Shown here in pieces: positions 1-7,962 of a stretch of 64,000 nt of DNA (position 1 is the first letter of the stretch; each line of letters starts with the position of its first letter). The position numbers and the translations under genes were made by a program. The DNA is from Pseudomonadota bacterium (GTDB lineage Bacteria; Pseudomonadota; Gammaproteobacteria; Xanthomonadales; SZUA-38), in contig JBCCCR010000026.1 in the NCBI GenBank assembly GCA_039033415.1, forward strand, positions 1 through 64,000, read 5' to 3'. Below the pieces are notes generated by a model. That model did no database searches, was not told the origin of the DNA, and saw only the letters and a list, made by a program, of their open reading frames with translations.

Positions 1-1086
1 GGTGATGCCCAGGCAGTAGCAGACCGCGGAGTTAGCTGCGGAGCCGCGGCCCTGACAGAGGATCTGCTGGCGGCGCGCAAACGCCACCACGTCCTCCACG
101 GTCAGAAAGAATGCTTCGTATTGGAGCTCAGCGATCAGCGCCAGCTCGTGCTCAACCTGCTGGCGGACGCTCTCGCTCGCCCCGTCTGGCCAGCGTCGGG
201 CCATGCCGGCCATCGTGAGCTGCCTCAGGTAGCTGGTGGGCGTGTGGCCATCGGGCACCAGCTCCCGGGGGTAGGTGTAGTTGAGCTGGTCCAGCGTGAA
301 GCGGCAGCGCCGGGCGATGTGGACCGACGCTGCCAGCAGGTCCGCTGGATACACCCGGCGCAGCACCTCGCGATGGCGCAGATGCCGCTCGCCGTTCACC
401 GACAGCGCCGCGCCGGCGGCGCACAGCGGTTTGCCGATCCGGATGGCGGTCAGGGTGTCGGCCAGGGCGCGGCGGCCCCGCCGGTGCATGTGCACGTCGC
501 CGCAGGCGGTCAGCGGCATCCCGCAGTCCTGGCTTAAAGCGCGCAACTCCTCCAGCAGGCGCTGATGGCAGCTCTCAAACAGCAGCTCCACCCCGATCCA
601 GCAGCGGCCGGCAAAATGCTGCTGCAGCCAGTGTCCCGAGTCTCTATCGTCGCGCTGCTCATCGTCAGGGCACCACAGGAGCAGCACGTCGGGGGCGTCC
701 GGCGGTGTGTCCAGCAGCTCTTCCAGCACGTCCTGGCGGCTCAGCCGGTACTGGCCTTTGGGCGCCGCGCGGCGACCGCGGGTGATCAGTTGACAGAGCT
801 GCGTGTAGCCTCGGTGGGTGGTGGCCAGCAGGACCAGCTTGAGGCCGTCTTCGGTGATTATTTCGGTGCCGATGATGAGCTGGAGACGCTTTTCCGGCGG
901 CAGCCCGTTGGCCGCCTCGAAGGCCCGCACCACGCCGCTCATGGTGCATTCATCGGTAATGGCCAGCGCCTGATAGCCGAGCTCGCTGGCGGTCTGCACA
1001 AGTTCCTTGGCGTGTGAGGCGCCGCGCAGGAAAGAAAAATTGCTCAGGCAGTGCAGTTCAGCGTAAGGCGGGGGTACGGCAGACAT
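1..1086 (-). CDS. dnaE2: Error-prone DNA polymerase DnaE2 (ImuC), N-terminal part, cut by window edge
   Basis: Catalytic subunit of the SOS-induced translesion polymerase that works with ImuA and ImuB. The visible 362 codons read leftward from ATG at 1086 and stay open to base 1, so the C-terminal polymerase part lies outside the window. The N-terminus carries the PHP-domain opening typical of DnaE-type polymerases (ELHCLSNFSFLRGASH at about residues 9-24), then AITDE and GRRALADT, and near the edge GRGSAANS, a polymerase-core motif. The Pro-rich start and the PHP signature at residue 9 leave no other start codon. A near-consensus LexA box ends on the A of this ATG, so there is no room for a ribosome binding site and the transcript may be leaderless. 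No imuA or imuB is visible upstream; the next gene is a divergent hydrolase. Identification is firm; assignment to DnaE2 rather than DnaE1 rests on the SOS box and the sequence style. Confidence 0.88.
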   Translation of the reverse strand, partial: MSAVPPPYAELHCLSNFSFLRGASHAKELVQTASELGYQALAITDECTMSGVVRAFEAANGLPPEKRLQLIIGTEIITEDGLKLVLLATTHRGYTQLCQLITRGRRAAPKGQYRLSRQDVLEELLDTPPDAPDVLLLWCPDDEQRDDRDSGHWLQQHFAGRCWIGVELLFESCHQRLLEELRALSQDCGMPLTACGDVHMHRRGRRALADTLTAIRIGKPLCAAGAALSVNGERHLRHREVLRRVYPADLLAASVHIARRCRFTLDQLNYTYPRELVPDGHTPTSYLRQLTMAGMARRWPDGASESVRQQVEHELALIAELQYEAFFLTVEDVVAFARRQQILCQGRGSAANSAVCYCLGIT

Positions 1087-1105
1087 ACTGTTTATTTATA
1101 CAGTA
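1086..1105. promoter_or_regulatory. LexA (SOS) box
   Basis: TACTGTTTATTTATACAGTA matches the E. coli LexA consensus at 18 of 20 positions, including both CTGT/ACAG arms. It lies directly against the dnaE2 start codon. A TATAAA at 1095-1100 on the minus strand inside the box could be the -10 element, so LexA would cover the promoter itself. Confidence 0.9.
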
Positions 1106-1203
1106 ATTGGGCTATCGCTGGAAAGCACTGGCTCACAGTTTGGGTGTTGATCAGCGAACCCCGTCGCGAGCCAATCCAAAGCCTGTCGAGCACCCGCCGA
1201 CGA

Positions 1204-1232
1204 TTCCCGTTGCTCGGGAGCGGTGCTATGGT
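1204..1232 (+). promoter_or_regulatory. Possible promoter of the amidase gene
   Basis: An extended -10 (TG at 1224, TATGGT at 1227-1232) sits 17 bp downstream of a weak -35 TTCCCG at 1204-1209. It would start transcription about 25-30 nt before the GTG at 1267, which argues against the upstream in-frame ATG at 1228. Weak -35; prediction only. Confidence 0.4.
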
Positions 1233-1266
1233 GCGCTTGAGGTCAAAGCCAACAGGAACCCATACG

Positions 1267-2088
1267 GTGACTCAGGAAAACCTGCAGATCAGCCTGATCC
1301 AGAGCGAAGTGAAATGGCACGACAGCGCCGCCAATCTGGCCAGCTTTGCTGAGCAGATCGCCCGCTTGGAGAACCCTGGCCATCTGATCATGCTGCCGGA
1401 GACCTTCGCCAGCGGCTTTACCCAGGAGCCCGCGAAGGCGGCTGAGGCGATGGACGGGCCGGCGGTCAACTTTATGCGCGAGCAGTCGCGCCTGACCGGG
1501 GCAGCGATCACCGGCTCGCTGGCGATTGCGGATCGCGGGCACTACTTCAATCGGATGCTGTTCGTCGCTGACGGCGAGGTGCTGGGTAGCTACGACAAAA
1601 AACACCTGTTTACGCTCGCCGGCGAGCACAAGCGCTACGCCGCCGGCAGCGAGCGGGTGGTCGTGGACTACCTGGGATGGCGCATCTGTCTGCAGGTCTG
1701 CTACGACCTGCGATTTCCGGTGTTTTCCCGCTGCCGGAACGACTACGACCTGCTGCTGTACGTGGCCAACTGGCCCATGCCGCGGGCCCATGCCTGGAGC
1801 ACGCTCCTGCGGGGCCGAGCGATCGAAAACCTCTGCTACACGGTTGGCGTTAACCGTACGGGCCTGGATGGCAACAACTGGGAATATGCCGGCGGGTCAG
1901 CGGCGGTGGACTACCTCGGTCATGATCTTGTCGATCTGGGAACCGAGCCCCGCTGCGCCACCGTGACGCTCAGTCTCGCCGATCAGAACGCCTTTCGAGA
2001 CAAGTTCCGCTTCCTGGACGACGCCGACGACTTCGTCTTGCTCGACGGTGAGCGACAGGAGAAGACAGCTCTGCGGGGCGCTGGGTAA
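1267..2088 (+). CDS. Carbon-nitrogen hydrolase, omega-amidase (YafV) type
   Basis: Nitrilase-superfamily hydrolase, probably cleaving omega-amides such as 2-oxoglutaramate or 2-oxosuccinamate from transamination side routes. The catalytic triad is visible: Glu in LPETFASGF, Lys in YDKKHLF, Cys in LQVCYDLRFPVF. The WRGRAIENLCY-like stretch and the C-terminal KFRFLDDADDF match the YafV/NIT2 group. About 273 residues from GTG at 1267, where homologues begin (QISLIQ...W); an in-frame ATG at 1228 and a longer frame back to 1051 exist but add unconserved residues, and a promoter -10 overlaps the ATG. The last 106 bases overlap, antiparallel, the end of cmoB. Family is clear; substrate is inferred. 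Confidence 0.82.
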   Translation: MTQENLQISLIQSEVKWHDSAANLASFAEQIARLENPGHLIMLPETFASGFTQEPAKAAEAMDGPAVNFMREQSRLTGAAITGSLAIADRGHYFNRMLFVADGEVLGSYDKKHLFTLAGEHKRYAAGSERVVVDYLGWRICLQVCYDLRFPVFSRCRNDYDLLLYVANWPMPRAHAWSTLLRGRAIENLCYTVGVNRTGLDGNNWEYAGGSAAVDYLGHDLVDLGTEPRCATVTLSLADQNAFRDKFRFLDDADDFVLLDGERQEKTALRGAG

Positions 2089-3023
2089 CCCTCCACCGTC
2101 AGGTCCGGGTTAGCCGGGTCTAGAAAGGTTTCCAGAGAATCAAAGGTCATCCAGCGCGTGGTGCGCTGCTCCTCAATCGACGTCACGGTGACGTCGAGCA
2201 GCTCGACTTCGACAAACCCGCAGCGCCGCAGCCACCGCGCCAGCAGCGGCGGGCTGGGAATAAACCAGACGTTGCGCATTTTTGCGTAGCGCCCCTCCGG
2301 CACCAGCACCCGATTGTCGTCACCCTCAACCACCAGCGTTTCAATGATGGCCTGACCGCCGGGCCTCAGTAAGGACCGAATCAGCTCCAGGTGTTCCAGC
2401 GGCGAGCGCCGGTGGTAAAGGATGCCCATGGAAAAGACGGTATCGAAGCCCGTCAGGTCCGGCGGGAGCTCTTCCAGGCCGATCGGCAGCAGGGCGGCGG
2501 GCAGGTCCGGCAGGAAATGACGCAGCGCGGCAAACTGTAGGCCGAACAGGGCGGTGGGGTCGATCCCCAGCGCGGCGCGCGAGCCGGCGCCCATCATGCG
2601 CCACAGGTGATAGCCGCTGCCGCAGCCGATGTCTAAAACGATGCGGCCCTCCAGGCTGTCCAGGGCCGGCGCCACGCGGTCCCATTTCCAGTCGGAGCGC
2701 CACTCGGTGTCGAGCTCGAGGCCAAAGAGGGAGAACGGGCCTTTACGCCACGGGTTCAGTTCCGCTAGCGCTGCTTCGAGTTCAGCCAGGTCCGAGCTGG
2801 AGATCTCGCCGGATGCGGTGACGGCAGACGCGTTGAGATCGACGTGATCGACCCGCGGCCGGGGCAGCGAATCCAGGGCCTGCTGCCAGCGCGGAAGGTC
2901 ACCGTGTTGCTGCAGCCTGCCGAGACGCTCTGCGTCGCAAAACCACTCCAGCCAGGGGCCGAGTCGAGAGTTCTGCAGCGCTTCGCGGAACGCGCCGCCA
3001 GGTGTGAACCGCTCGGCGTTCAA
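1983..3023 (-). CDS. cmoB: tRNA U34 carboxymethyltransferase CmoB
   Basis: Transfers the carboxymethyl group of carboxy-S-adenosylmethionine to 5-hydroxyuridine at tRNA position 34, giving cmo5U, which widens wobble reading. 346 residues: N-terminal helical part (GPWLEWFCDAERLGRLQQHGD), NPWRKGPFSLFGLELDTEWRSDWKWDR-type block, Rossmann SAM site LDIGCGSGYHLWRM, then MGILYHRRSPLEHL and KMRNVWFIPS, all typical of CmoB. Starts one base after the cmoA stop, so the two are co-translated. The last 20 or so residues are Ser/Lys/Arg-rich, make the protein longer than the usual ~323, and are encoded antisense to the conserved end of the amidase gene. Confidence 0.95.
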   Translation of the reverse strand: MNAERFTPGGAFREALQNSRLGPWLEWFCDAERLGRLQQHGDLPRWQQALDSLPRPRVDHVDLNASAVTASGEISSSDLAELEAALAELNPWRKGPFSLFGLELDTEWRSDWKWDRVAPALDSLEGRIVLDIGCGSGYHLWRMMGAGSRAALGIDPTALFGLQFAALRHFLPDLPAALLPIGLEELPPDLTGFDTVFSMGILYHRRSPLEHLELIRSLLRPGGQAIIETLVVEGDDNRVLVPEGRYAKMRNVWFIPSPPLLARWLRRCGFVEVELLDVTVTSIEEQRTTRWMTFDSLETFLDPANPDLTVEGYPAPRRAVFSCRSPSSKTKSSASSRKRNLSRKAF

Positions 3024-3758
3024 CTACTTGAAGGCGACCAGCGAGGCGAAGTTGAAGCACTGAAACCACTGTTCAACCTGGCGAAAGCCCGCGCCGTGCA
3101 GCCGCGCCCGATGGTCAGCAATCGTTTCGCGCACGAGTACGTTTTCCAGCGCGCTGCGCTTGCGCGCAATCTCGAGCTGACTGTAGCCCTGGCTACGTTT
3201 GAAGGCGTGATACAGATCGTGAAACAGCGTATCGCTGGCCGGGTCCTCGAAAGCAATTTTCTCGGACAGCAGCAGCACCCCGCCGGGCCGCAGCGCGTCT
3301 GCAATCCGACTCAGCAGCGCAGTGCGTTCACCCAGCGGCACAAACTGCAGCGTGAAGTTCAGCACCACCACCGACGAATTCTCAAGCGGAAAGGCGGTGA
3401 TGTCCCCCAGCTCCAACTCAACCGGACCGTTTTTCTGGTGGTCCGCAAGGCTGGCTCGGGCCCGGTCGATCATGGCGGGGGCGTTGTCGACGCCAACGAT
3501 CGTGACGGTTGCGTCGTCTACTGCGTCACGCATGGCAAAGGTGGCCGCGCCGAGCGAACACCCGAGGTCGTAGCAACGGCTCCCGGGCTGCGCATAGCGC
3601 CCGGCCATCGCGGCGATCGTCGACAGCGTGGTCGCATAACCCGGGATGGATCGCTCGAGCATGTCGGGAAACACCCGAGCCACGGCGTCGTTGAACTCAA
3701 ACGGTGGCTCCTCCGCCGCCGCAGGGGAGGCGAACAGCTTGTCTTTGGTGCGGGTCAT
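3024..3758 (-). CDS. cmoA: Carboxy-S-adenosyl-L-methionine synthase CmoA
   Basis: Makes carboxy-SAM from SAM and prephenate, the donor used by CmoB encoded next. 244 residues. Motifs seen: DKLFASP near the N-terminus, FNDAVARVFPDMLERSIPGY, the SAM-binding CYDLGCSLGAATFAM, NFTLQFVPLGER and a C-terminal FQCFNFASLVAFK, all characteristic. The start lies 6 nt after the stop of the CHAT gene, so cmoAB may be read both from the ECF operon and from an internal promoter not identified here. Confidence 0.96.
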   Translation of the reverse strand: MTRTKDKLFASPAAAEEPPFEFNDAVARVFPDMLERSIPGYATTLSTIAAMAGRYAQPGSRCYDLGCSLGAATFAMRDAVDDATVTIVGVDNAPAMIDRARASLADHQKNGPVELELGDITAFPLENSSVVVLNFTLQFVPLGERTALLSRIADALRPGGVLLLSEKIAFEDPASDTLFHDLYHAFKRSQGYSQLEIARKRSALENVLVRETIADHRARLHGAGFRQVEQWFQCFNFASLVAFK

Positions 3759-3764
3759 GATTAT

Positions 3765-6530
3765 CTAGTTGGCTTGTGTTCGGCGGCTCCGGCTCAGCGC
3801 CAGCAGCAATGCTCCAACGAGCATTATGCCGCCCCCTATCGCCCACAGCATGCGCTGGGGGGTTCGCTCGCCCTCGCTCAGGGCAACCGCGCTATCGCCG
3901 GCGATGATCCAGCCGGCCCAAGCGCTGGCGGGGTAGCCGGCGGCGGCAAACTCTTGGCGTGTCTCGGCGAGAGCAGCACCCAGCGGCAAACCGCTGCGCA
4001 ACCGAGCGTACCAGCGGCTGACAAAACGGCTCGCCAGCGCGTCGTCGATCGGCCACAGGTTGGCGGCCACCGATACGGCCCCGGCGTCGAGCAGGGTGCT
4101 GGTGAGTCCTATCAAGCCTTCTCCGGTCAAACGCCTGCCTGCTGCACTCTCGCACGCGGAGAGCAACACCACCTTCGGCGGGAGTCTGAGCTTCGACAGT
4201 TCCCGTACGGTAAGCCAGCCGTCACTTCGATCGTCTGGCGCGAGCTGAAGGCTGGAGTTCAGCGGGTCGTCGGGCTGAATCTTGACGTGGGTGGCAAAAT
4301 GCAGCCATGCAGTCCCCCCGGTCAGCGCTGCTAGGGCTTCGCTCTCTGACGCGGCGGCGCCCGACAGAATACGGCTGCCGGCCCAACTATCGGCAATCGC
4401 CGCGGCCTCCGTTAGTGTCGCCGGCAGGCGATCGTGGTTTGCCGGCTTTCCAGTTCCAGGCATTGGCGTTATCGGGGGCATCGGGTTGGCGAAGATCGTC
4501 GGTCCAATGCTGAAATCCGGTGCCACTGCCGTTGAAGCGCGTGAAGCGTTGGACCAAGCCTTGAGTGACCCGTAGCTCGAAGCGTGCAGGAGCCTGGGGT
4601 TATCGCCTCCGATCGCGCCTAGCGGAACCGCGTGAAGCTCACCATCCGGCAGGAACACGAGCGGTCCTTCGGATTGACTCAGCGCACCTGCCAGCGGATC
4701 GACGAGCATCTGTCGAAGTTCCTCAAGTGCGGCGCTGATGCGGCGGTGATCTCCGCTCCGTACTCCGCTGCCCAGCAGGGCAAGCTGCGCGTCAGCTCGG
4801 CGCTCCGTGTCCAGCTCGACTGTACGAATCTCTCCGCCGCTCAGTACGAACGCGCGGCGCGAAAAATCCCGGTCATGATGCCATTGAAAAAACACTGCGG
4901 TACTCTCGGGCGGAATCTGGTCCATCAGCGCGAGCTGAGAATCAACCGTGGCTGAGGTTGCGGGCAGCATCGGGGCCTTTTCTGCTCTCGAAAACTCGTC
5001 GTCCGATATCAATCGCGGTGTGGGTTGTTGAGCCAGTTGCTCCCGCCAGCGAACCCAACCATCAAGGGCCACCATGTCAGCCGCTGCGTCGAGCTCGGAA
5101 GCTCGCCGGCCGGATCGAGCAGCCTCCAGGATCGCCAGTGCCGTCCAAAGATTGCGCACGGGCAACGCGCCGTCATGAACGGCGTTAATCACCTGGTCGG
5201 TGAGCCAATAGTGGTCGTTATTTAGATATCCTAGGAACTCGCTCGCTCTCTCACCAACCCGCTGCAGGTTTCGTCCAAACTCTATTTGCGACAGCAGTTC
5301 AAGGCTTCGCTCAACAGACCTGACGTCAACTGGTTCAGCCCAAACAAGCCGAAGCTCAGCTTGCGCCAAAAGCAACTTCATTTCCGGTGTGGCATTACCG
5401 CCAAAACCCTCTCTCGCGGTTTTGATCCAATTGGCGGCTGATTCATAATCCTCCGACGCTAGCGCAATCGCTAAACGTGTCTCACAAAGCGTGCGGAGGT
5501 CGTCGTAGCCGATTTCTTTTGCGCTCTCTGCACACCATTTCAGATCCGTGACCCTGTTCTCATCAGGCATTAGTGTCTGACGAGCCAAGCCAGCGTGAAT
5601 TCGCACAGAGAGAGGTATTTCCATGCTGTCTCGTATTTCTTCCAACTTCGCAAGAATTGTCGCTTTGCGGGAATTGCTGGACGATCGATCAAACTGCAAC
5701 GTTAGGAGGTCAACTTTGCTTGCAAGCCCGAGACTCGATCCTGAAGTCCCCGGAGCGCGGTCCGCAACTCGTTGCAACGTGATGAGAGCCTGCTCACGGT
5801 GTCCAAGACGAATTGCGACACGAGCCCGCCAGTGATCGAAGTAAAGTTGAGTTACGGGGTCCACAGCCTCAGTGAGGTTTGCTGAAGCCTCAAGAACTTG
5901 GAGCGCTCGAGGGATATTGTTGAGACCAAACAGTCGATGCCTGGCGAGGCTTGTGGCTGCTTTTACCTGATCAGTGGGAAGCGAGAGGATTCGGCTCAGT
6001 TCAAAAGCCTTTTCCGCCTCCCAAATTGCAAGTTCGAATTGCTCATTCGCGTCAAGCCCGAAGCTCAAGAAGCGACGAGCCTGCAACTCGCACTTGGCCT
6101 GCCGATTTTTTAAGCAAAGAAAGGTCGCACGACGGGCATATTCAACAACGGAATCAAAATCTTCCCGCATATAGCCCAACTGTGCGAGCGCTAAAGCCAC
6201 TTTGTGGGAGGGATCTTTTCCTTCAGACAGTCGATGAACCAAGTCTTCCCAAGCGACGGAAAACTCGGGATCCTGGTTCGATTCTTTGTAGTCGGTCCAG
6301 CACTGCTGGGCGGATTCTACATCTAGGCATGGGTAAGCGTGGCTTTGCTTCAACTCACCTAAAAGCAGCAGACACGCCAACGCCGCGCTTGCCAGTTTGG
6401 AAAGCGCCAGCGTTGGCGCGCCGCTGCTCAGCGTGCCGTGGTTAAACCGTGCGTTTGTTTTCTTCAACCACGACGATATGCGGCGGCGAAAGCTGGAAGC
6501 CAGAATTGTTGGGCTCCTGATCACCATCAT
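3765..6530 (-). CDS. TPR-CHAT protease-like protein, membrane anchored
   Basis: CHAT domains are caspase-fold cysteine peptidases related to separase; here the partner substrate is unknown. The N-terminus has a signal-like hydrophobic segment (SAALACLLLLGEL, about residues 47-59) followed by helical TPR-like repeats to about residue 560. The CHAT domain occupies roughly 600-870, with candidate catalytic His in WLHFATH (~750) and Cys in LLSACES (~792). A C-terminal membrane helix (GGGIMLVGALLLAL) precedes a short basic tail, so an envelope location is likely. The long frame starts at 6530, overlapping the small gene before it by 89 nt; TTG at 6467 giving MKKTNARF... is a plausible shorter start. 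Last specific gene of the ECF sigma operon. Confidence 0.85.
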   Translation of the reverse strand: MMVIRSPTILASSFRRRISSWLKKTNARFNHGTLSSGAPTLALSKLASAALACLLLLGELKQSHAYPCLDVESAQQCWTDYKESNQDPEFSVAWEDLVHRLSEGKDPSHKVALALAQLGYMREDFDSVVEYARRATFLCLKNRQAKCELQARRFLSFGLDANEQFELAIWEAEKAFELSRILSLPTDQVKAATSLARHRLFGLNNIPRALQVLEASANLTEAVDPVTQLYFDHWRARVAIRLGHREQALITLQRVADRAPGTSGSSLGLASKVDLLTLQFDRSSSNSRKATILAKLEEIRDSMEIPLSVRIHAGLARQTLMPDENRVTDLKWCAESAKEIGYDDLRTLCETRLAIALASEDYESAANWIKTAREGFGGNATPEMKLLLAQAELRLVWAEPVDVRSVERSLELLSQIEFGRNLQRVGERASEFLGYLNNDHYWLTDQVINAVHDGALPVRNLWTALAILEAARSGRRASELDAAADMVALDGWVRWREQLAQQPTPRLISDDEFSRAEKAPMLPATSATVDSQLALMDQIPPESTAVFFQWHHDRDFSRRAFVLSGGEIRTVELDTERRADAQLALLGSGVRSGDHRRISAALEELRQMLVDPLAGALSQSEGPLVFLPDGELHAVPLGAIGGDNPRLLHASSYGSLKAWSNASRASTAVAPDFSIGPTIFANPMPPITPMPGTGKPANHDRLPATLTEAAAIADSWAGSRILSGAAASESEALAALTGGTAWLHFATHVKIQPDDPLNSSLQLAPDDRSDGWLTVRELSKLRLPPKVVLLSACESAAGRRLTGEGLIGLTSTLLDAGAVSVAANLWPIDDALASRFVSRWYARLRSGLPLGAALAETRQEFAAAGYPASAWAGWIIAGDSAVALSEGERTPQRMLWAIGGGIMLVGALLLALSRSRRTQAN

Positions 6531-6630
6531 CCAGAACCGCGACCGTTATGGCTGCGCCTGCGGCCGCGCCCACAGCCGCCGCAAGCAGCGTTTGCCATGG
6601 TGGTGGCTTTGTTGGGTTGCCATTTGACAT
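6442..6630 (-). CDS. Small single-span membrane protein
   Basis: 62 residues with one Ala/Gly-rich transmembrane helix (about 14-33, TLLAAAVGAAAGAAITVAVL) and a polar C-terminal tail ending VVVEENKRTV. The ATG has a good ribosome binding site (AGGAG about 9 nt upstream). It lies 18 nt after the anti-sigma-like gene and overlaps the long frame of the CHAT gene. No family recognised; the location suggests a membrane partner in the ECF-CHAT system. Confidence 0.65.
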   Translation of the reverse strand: MSNGNPTKPPPWQTLLAAAVGAAAGAAITVAVLDDGDQEPNNSGFQLSPPHIVVVEENKRTV

Positions 6631-6648
6631 GCCTGTTTCTCCTCTTTG

Positions 6649-7371
6649 TTATTGCTTGTCGAGTTTGGGATCGAATACAAAAGACTGCTCTGCCGAGACT
6701 CGGCCGCTGTCGCTGCCGCCAATCACTTTTACTGACCAAAGGATCTTTTCGCCTGGCGAAAAATTCGCAAGTGTCTCGTCATCAAGCACAAAAGCGGAAT
6801 CTGTAACTACTCTTCGGACACTCAGGCCGGATACTCCCATAAGCGTCAATTCGTACCCATCAGCGCCCGATACCTGTGTCCAACCGAGTCCGGCCCCTCG
6901 TCCAAGACTCTCTGCATGACCCAAAGAAATTGGGCCTGATGCGTCATCTGCTCCACGAAGTACGCCGCTCGGTGCAGGTGCTGCCAGCGGATCCAGCGGG
7001 GCAGGGCCGTCGAGCCAGACCACCGCGACCAGCAAGGCGGCCGCTCCGGCCATCGCTGGACCAAAGACCGCCGGGCGCAGCAGCTGCTGCCAAAACGACG
7101 GCCGGTCCGGTTGCGGCGGGTTCGTCACGGCTGCAGGCTCGATCGCGGCAGCCTCCTGCTGGACGCTGATCGCCGCCTGCCACGCCAGTGCACATTCGGG
7201 GCAGCTCGCCGTCAGGCTGATGATTTCGCGGCGCCGTGCTGCGGGCAGCTTCATATTGACCGCGTCCCAGATCTCTTCCGGCGACGGGCATTCGACCTCG
7301 GCGTCGCTGCTGTCAGCCGCGGTCAGCGAACTGAGAAACGCTTCGCGCAGCTCCTCCTCACCCCAGGACAT
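6649..7371 (-). CDS. Membrane protein with anti-sigma-like layout
   Basis: 240 residues. The N-terminal ~75 residues hold a CPEC pair in the position of a zinc-finger anti-sigma domain, but the usual preceding His is absent (SLTASCPEC). One transmembrane helix follows at about 97-116 (FGPAMAGAAALLVAVVWL). The C-terminal ~120 residues form a beta-rich extracytoplasmic domain (GLGWTQVSGADGYELTL...) resembling FN3-type folds. It overlaps the end of the ECF sigma gene by 14 nt, the classic sigma/anti-sigma arrangement. Role as anti-sigma factor is inferred from position and layout. Confidence 0.68.
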   Translation of the reverse strand: MSWGEEELREAFLSSLTAADSSDAEVECPSPEEIWDAVNMKLPAARRREIISLTASCPECALAWQAAISVQQEAAAIEPAAVTNPPQPDRPSFWQQLLRPAVFGPAMAGAAALLVAVVWLDGPAPLDPLAAPAPSGVLRGADDASGPISLGHAESLGRGAGLGWTQVSGADGYELTLMGVSGLSVRRVVTDSAFVLDDETLANFSPGEKILWSVKVIGGSDSGRVSAEQSFVFDPKLDKQ

Positions 7372-7876
7372 GATTCACTCCTTTTCGACTCAGGCACTCC
7401 CGCAGATTGGCCAGCCCCCGATAGACGCAGTTTTCCGTGCGCTTGTTGGGCCAGTCGAGCAGCTTAGCTGCCTCTGGGACGGTGTGACCCTGGAGATACA
7501 GGACCAGCGCCTGGCGCCGGCTCTCGGCGAGCTGGCTAAGGCAATCCCAAAGCGCCTCGCGCGCGTCATCCGCCGCCAGTGCATCCTCAGGCGAATCCTT
7601 TCGTTCCGAGCCGAACTGCTCGGGTGATACGGCTTGTGTCGTCACGGGACGTCTAGACCTCTTTCTGACCTCGTCGACCACGATGCTGTGGGCGACTCGA
7701 TACAGGTAAGACGCCAGGAGGGCGGAGTTCTCCTCACCGGATGCTCGTTGATGGAGTTTCAGGAGGGCGGTTTGTACGAGGTCCTCTCGTTCGTCCTCCC
7801 CCCAGCGGTAGCACAGTCGATCGACAGCGCGCCGCAAAACGCTCTGAATCCGTTCCAGGTCGTCGCCAGATAACAA
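7358..7876 (-). CDS. ECF-type RNA polymerase sigma factor
   Basis: 172 residues with region 2 (EDLVQTALLKLHQRA, SYLYRVAHSIVVDEVRKRSRR) and region 4 (LAESRRQALVLYLQGHTVPEAAKLLDWPNKRTENCVYRGLANLRECL). Starts with TTG at 7876, preceded by GGGGAGA at a suitable distance. Expected to drive its own operon and other envelope genes; the promoter it reads is not known. An inverted repeat lies about 40 nt upstream. Confidence 0.88.
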   Translation of the reverse strand: MLSGDDLERIQSVLRRAVDRLCYRWGEDEREDLVQTALLKLHQRASGEENSALLASYLYRVAHSIVVDEVRKRSRRPVTTQAVSPEQFGSERKDSPEDALAADDAREALWDCLSQLAESRRQALVLYLQGHTVPEAAKLLDWPNKRTENCVYRGLANLRECLSRKGVNHVLG

Positions 7877-7915
7877 AGGCTCTGTCTCCCCACGAGCACG
7901 TCGTCAGCGGAATAT

Positions 7916-7929
7916 GATAACGAGTTATC
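7916..7929. promoter_or_regulatory. Inverted repeat upstream of the ECF operon
   Basis: GATAAC-GA-GTTATC, two perfect 6-bp arms with a 2-bp centre, 39 nt before the TTG start of the ECF sigma gene. It may be a regulator site or part of the promoter. No known regulator assigned. Confidence 0.4.
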
Positions 7930-7962
7930 GGTGAAATGTGCCGTTATTGTGCGGAAGTTGGC

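Noticed and set aside
1-1017. Plus-strand frames of 138 and 150 codons
   Set aside because: They lie antisense to dnaE2, whose PHP and polymerase motifs are clear on the minus strand.
1051-1266. Extended N-terminus of the amidase back to 1051
   Set aside because: The added residues cover the LexA box and promoter, are unconserved, and homologues begin at the GTG at 1267.
2844-4334. 496-codon plus-strand frame
   Set aside because: Antisense to cmoB, cmoA and the end of the CHAT gene, all well supported.
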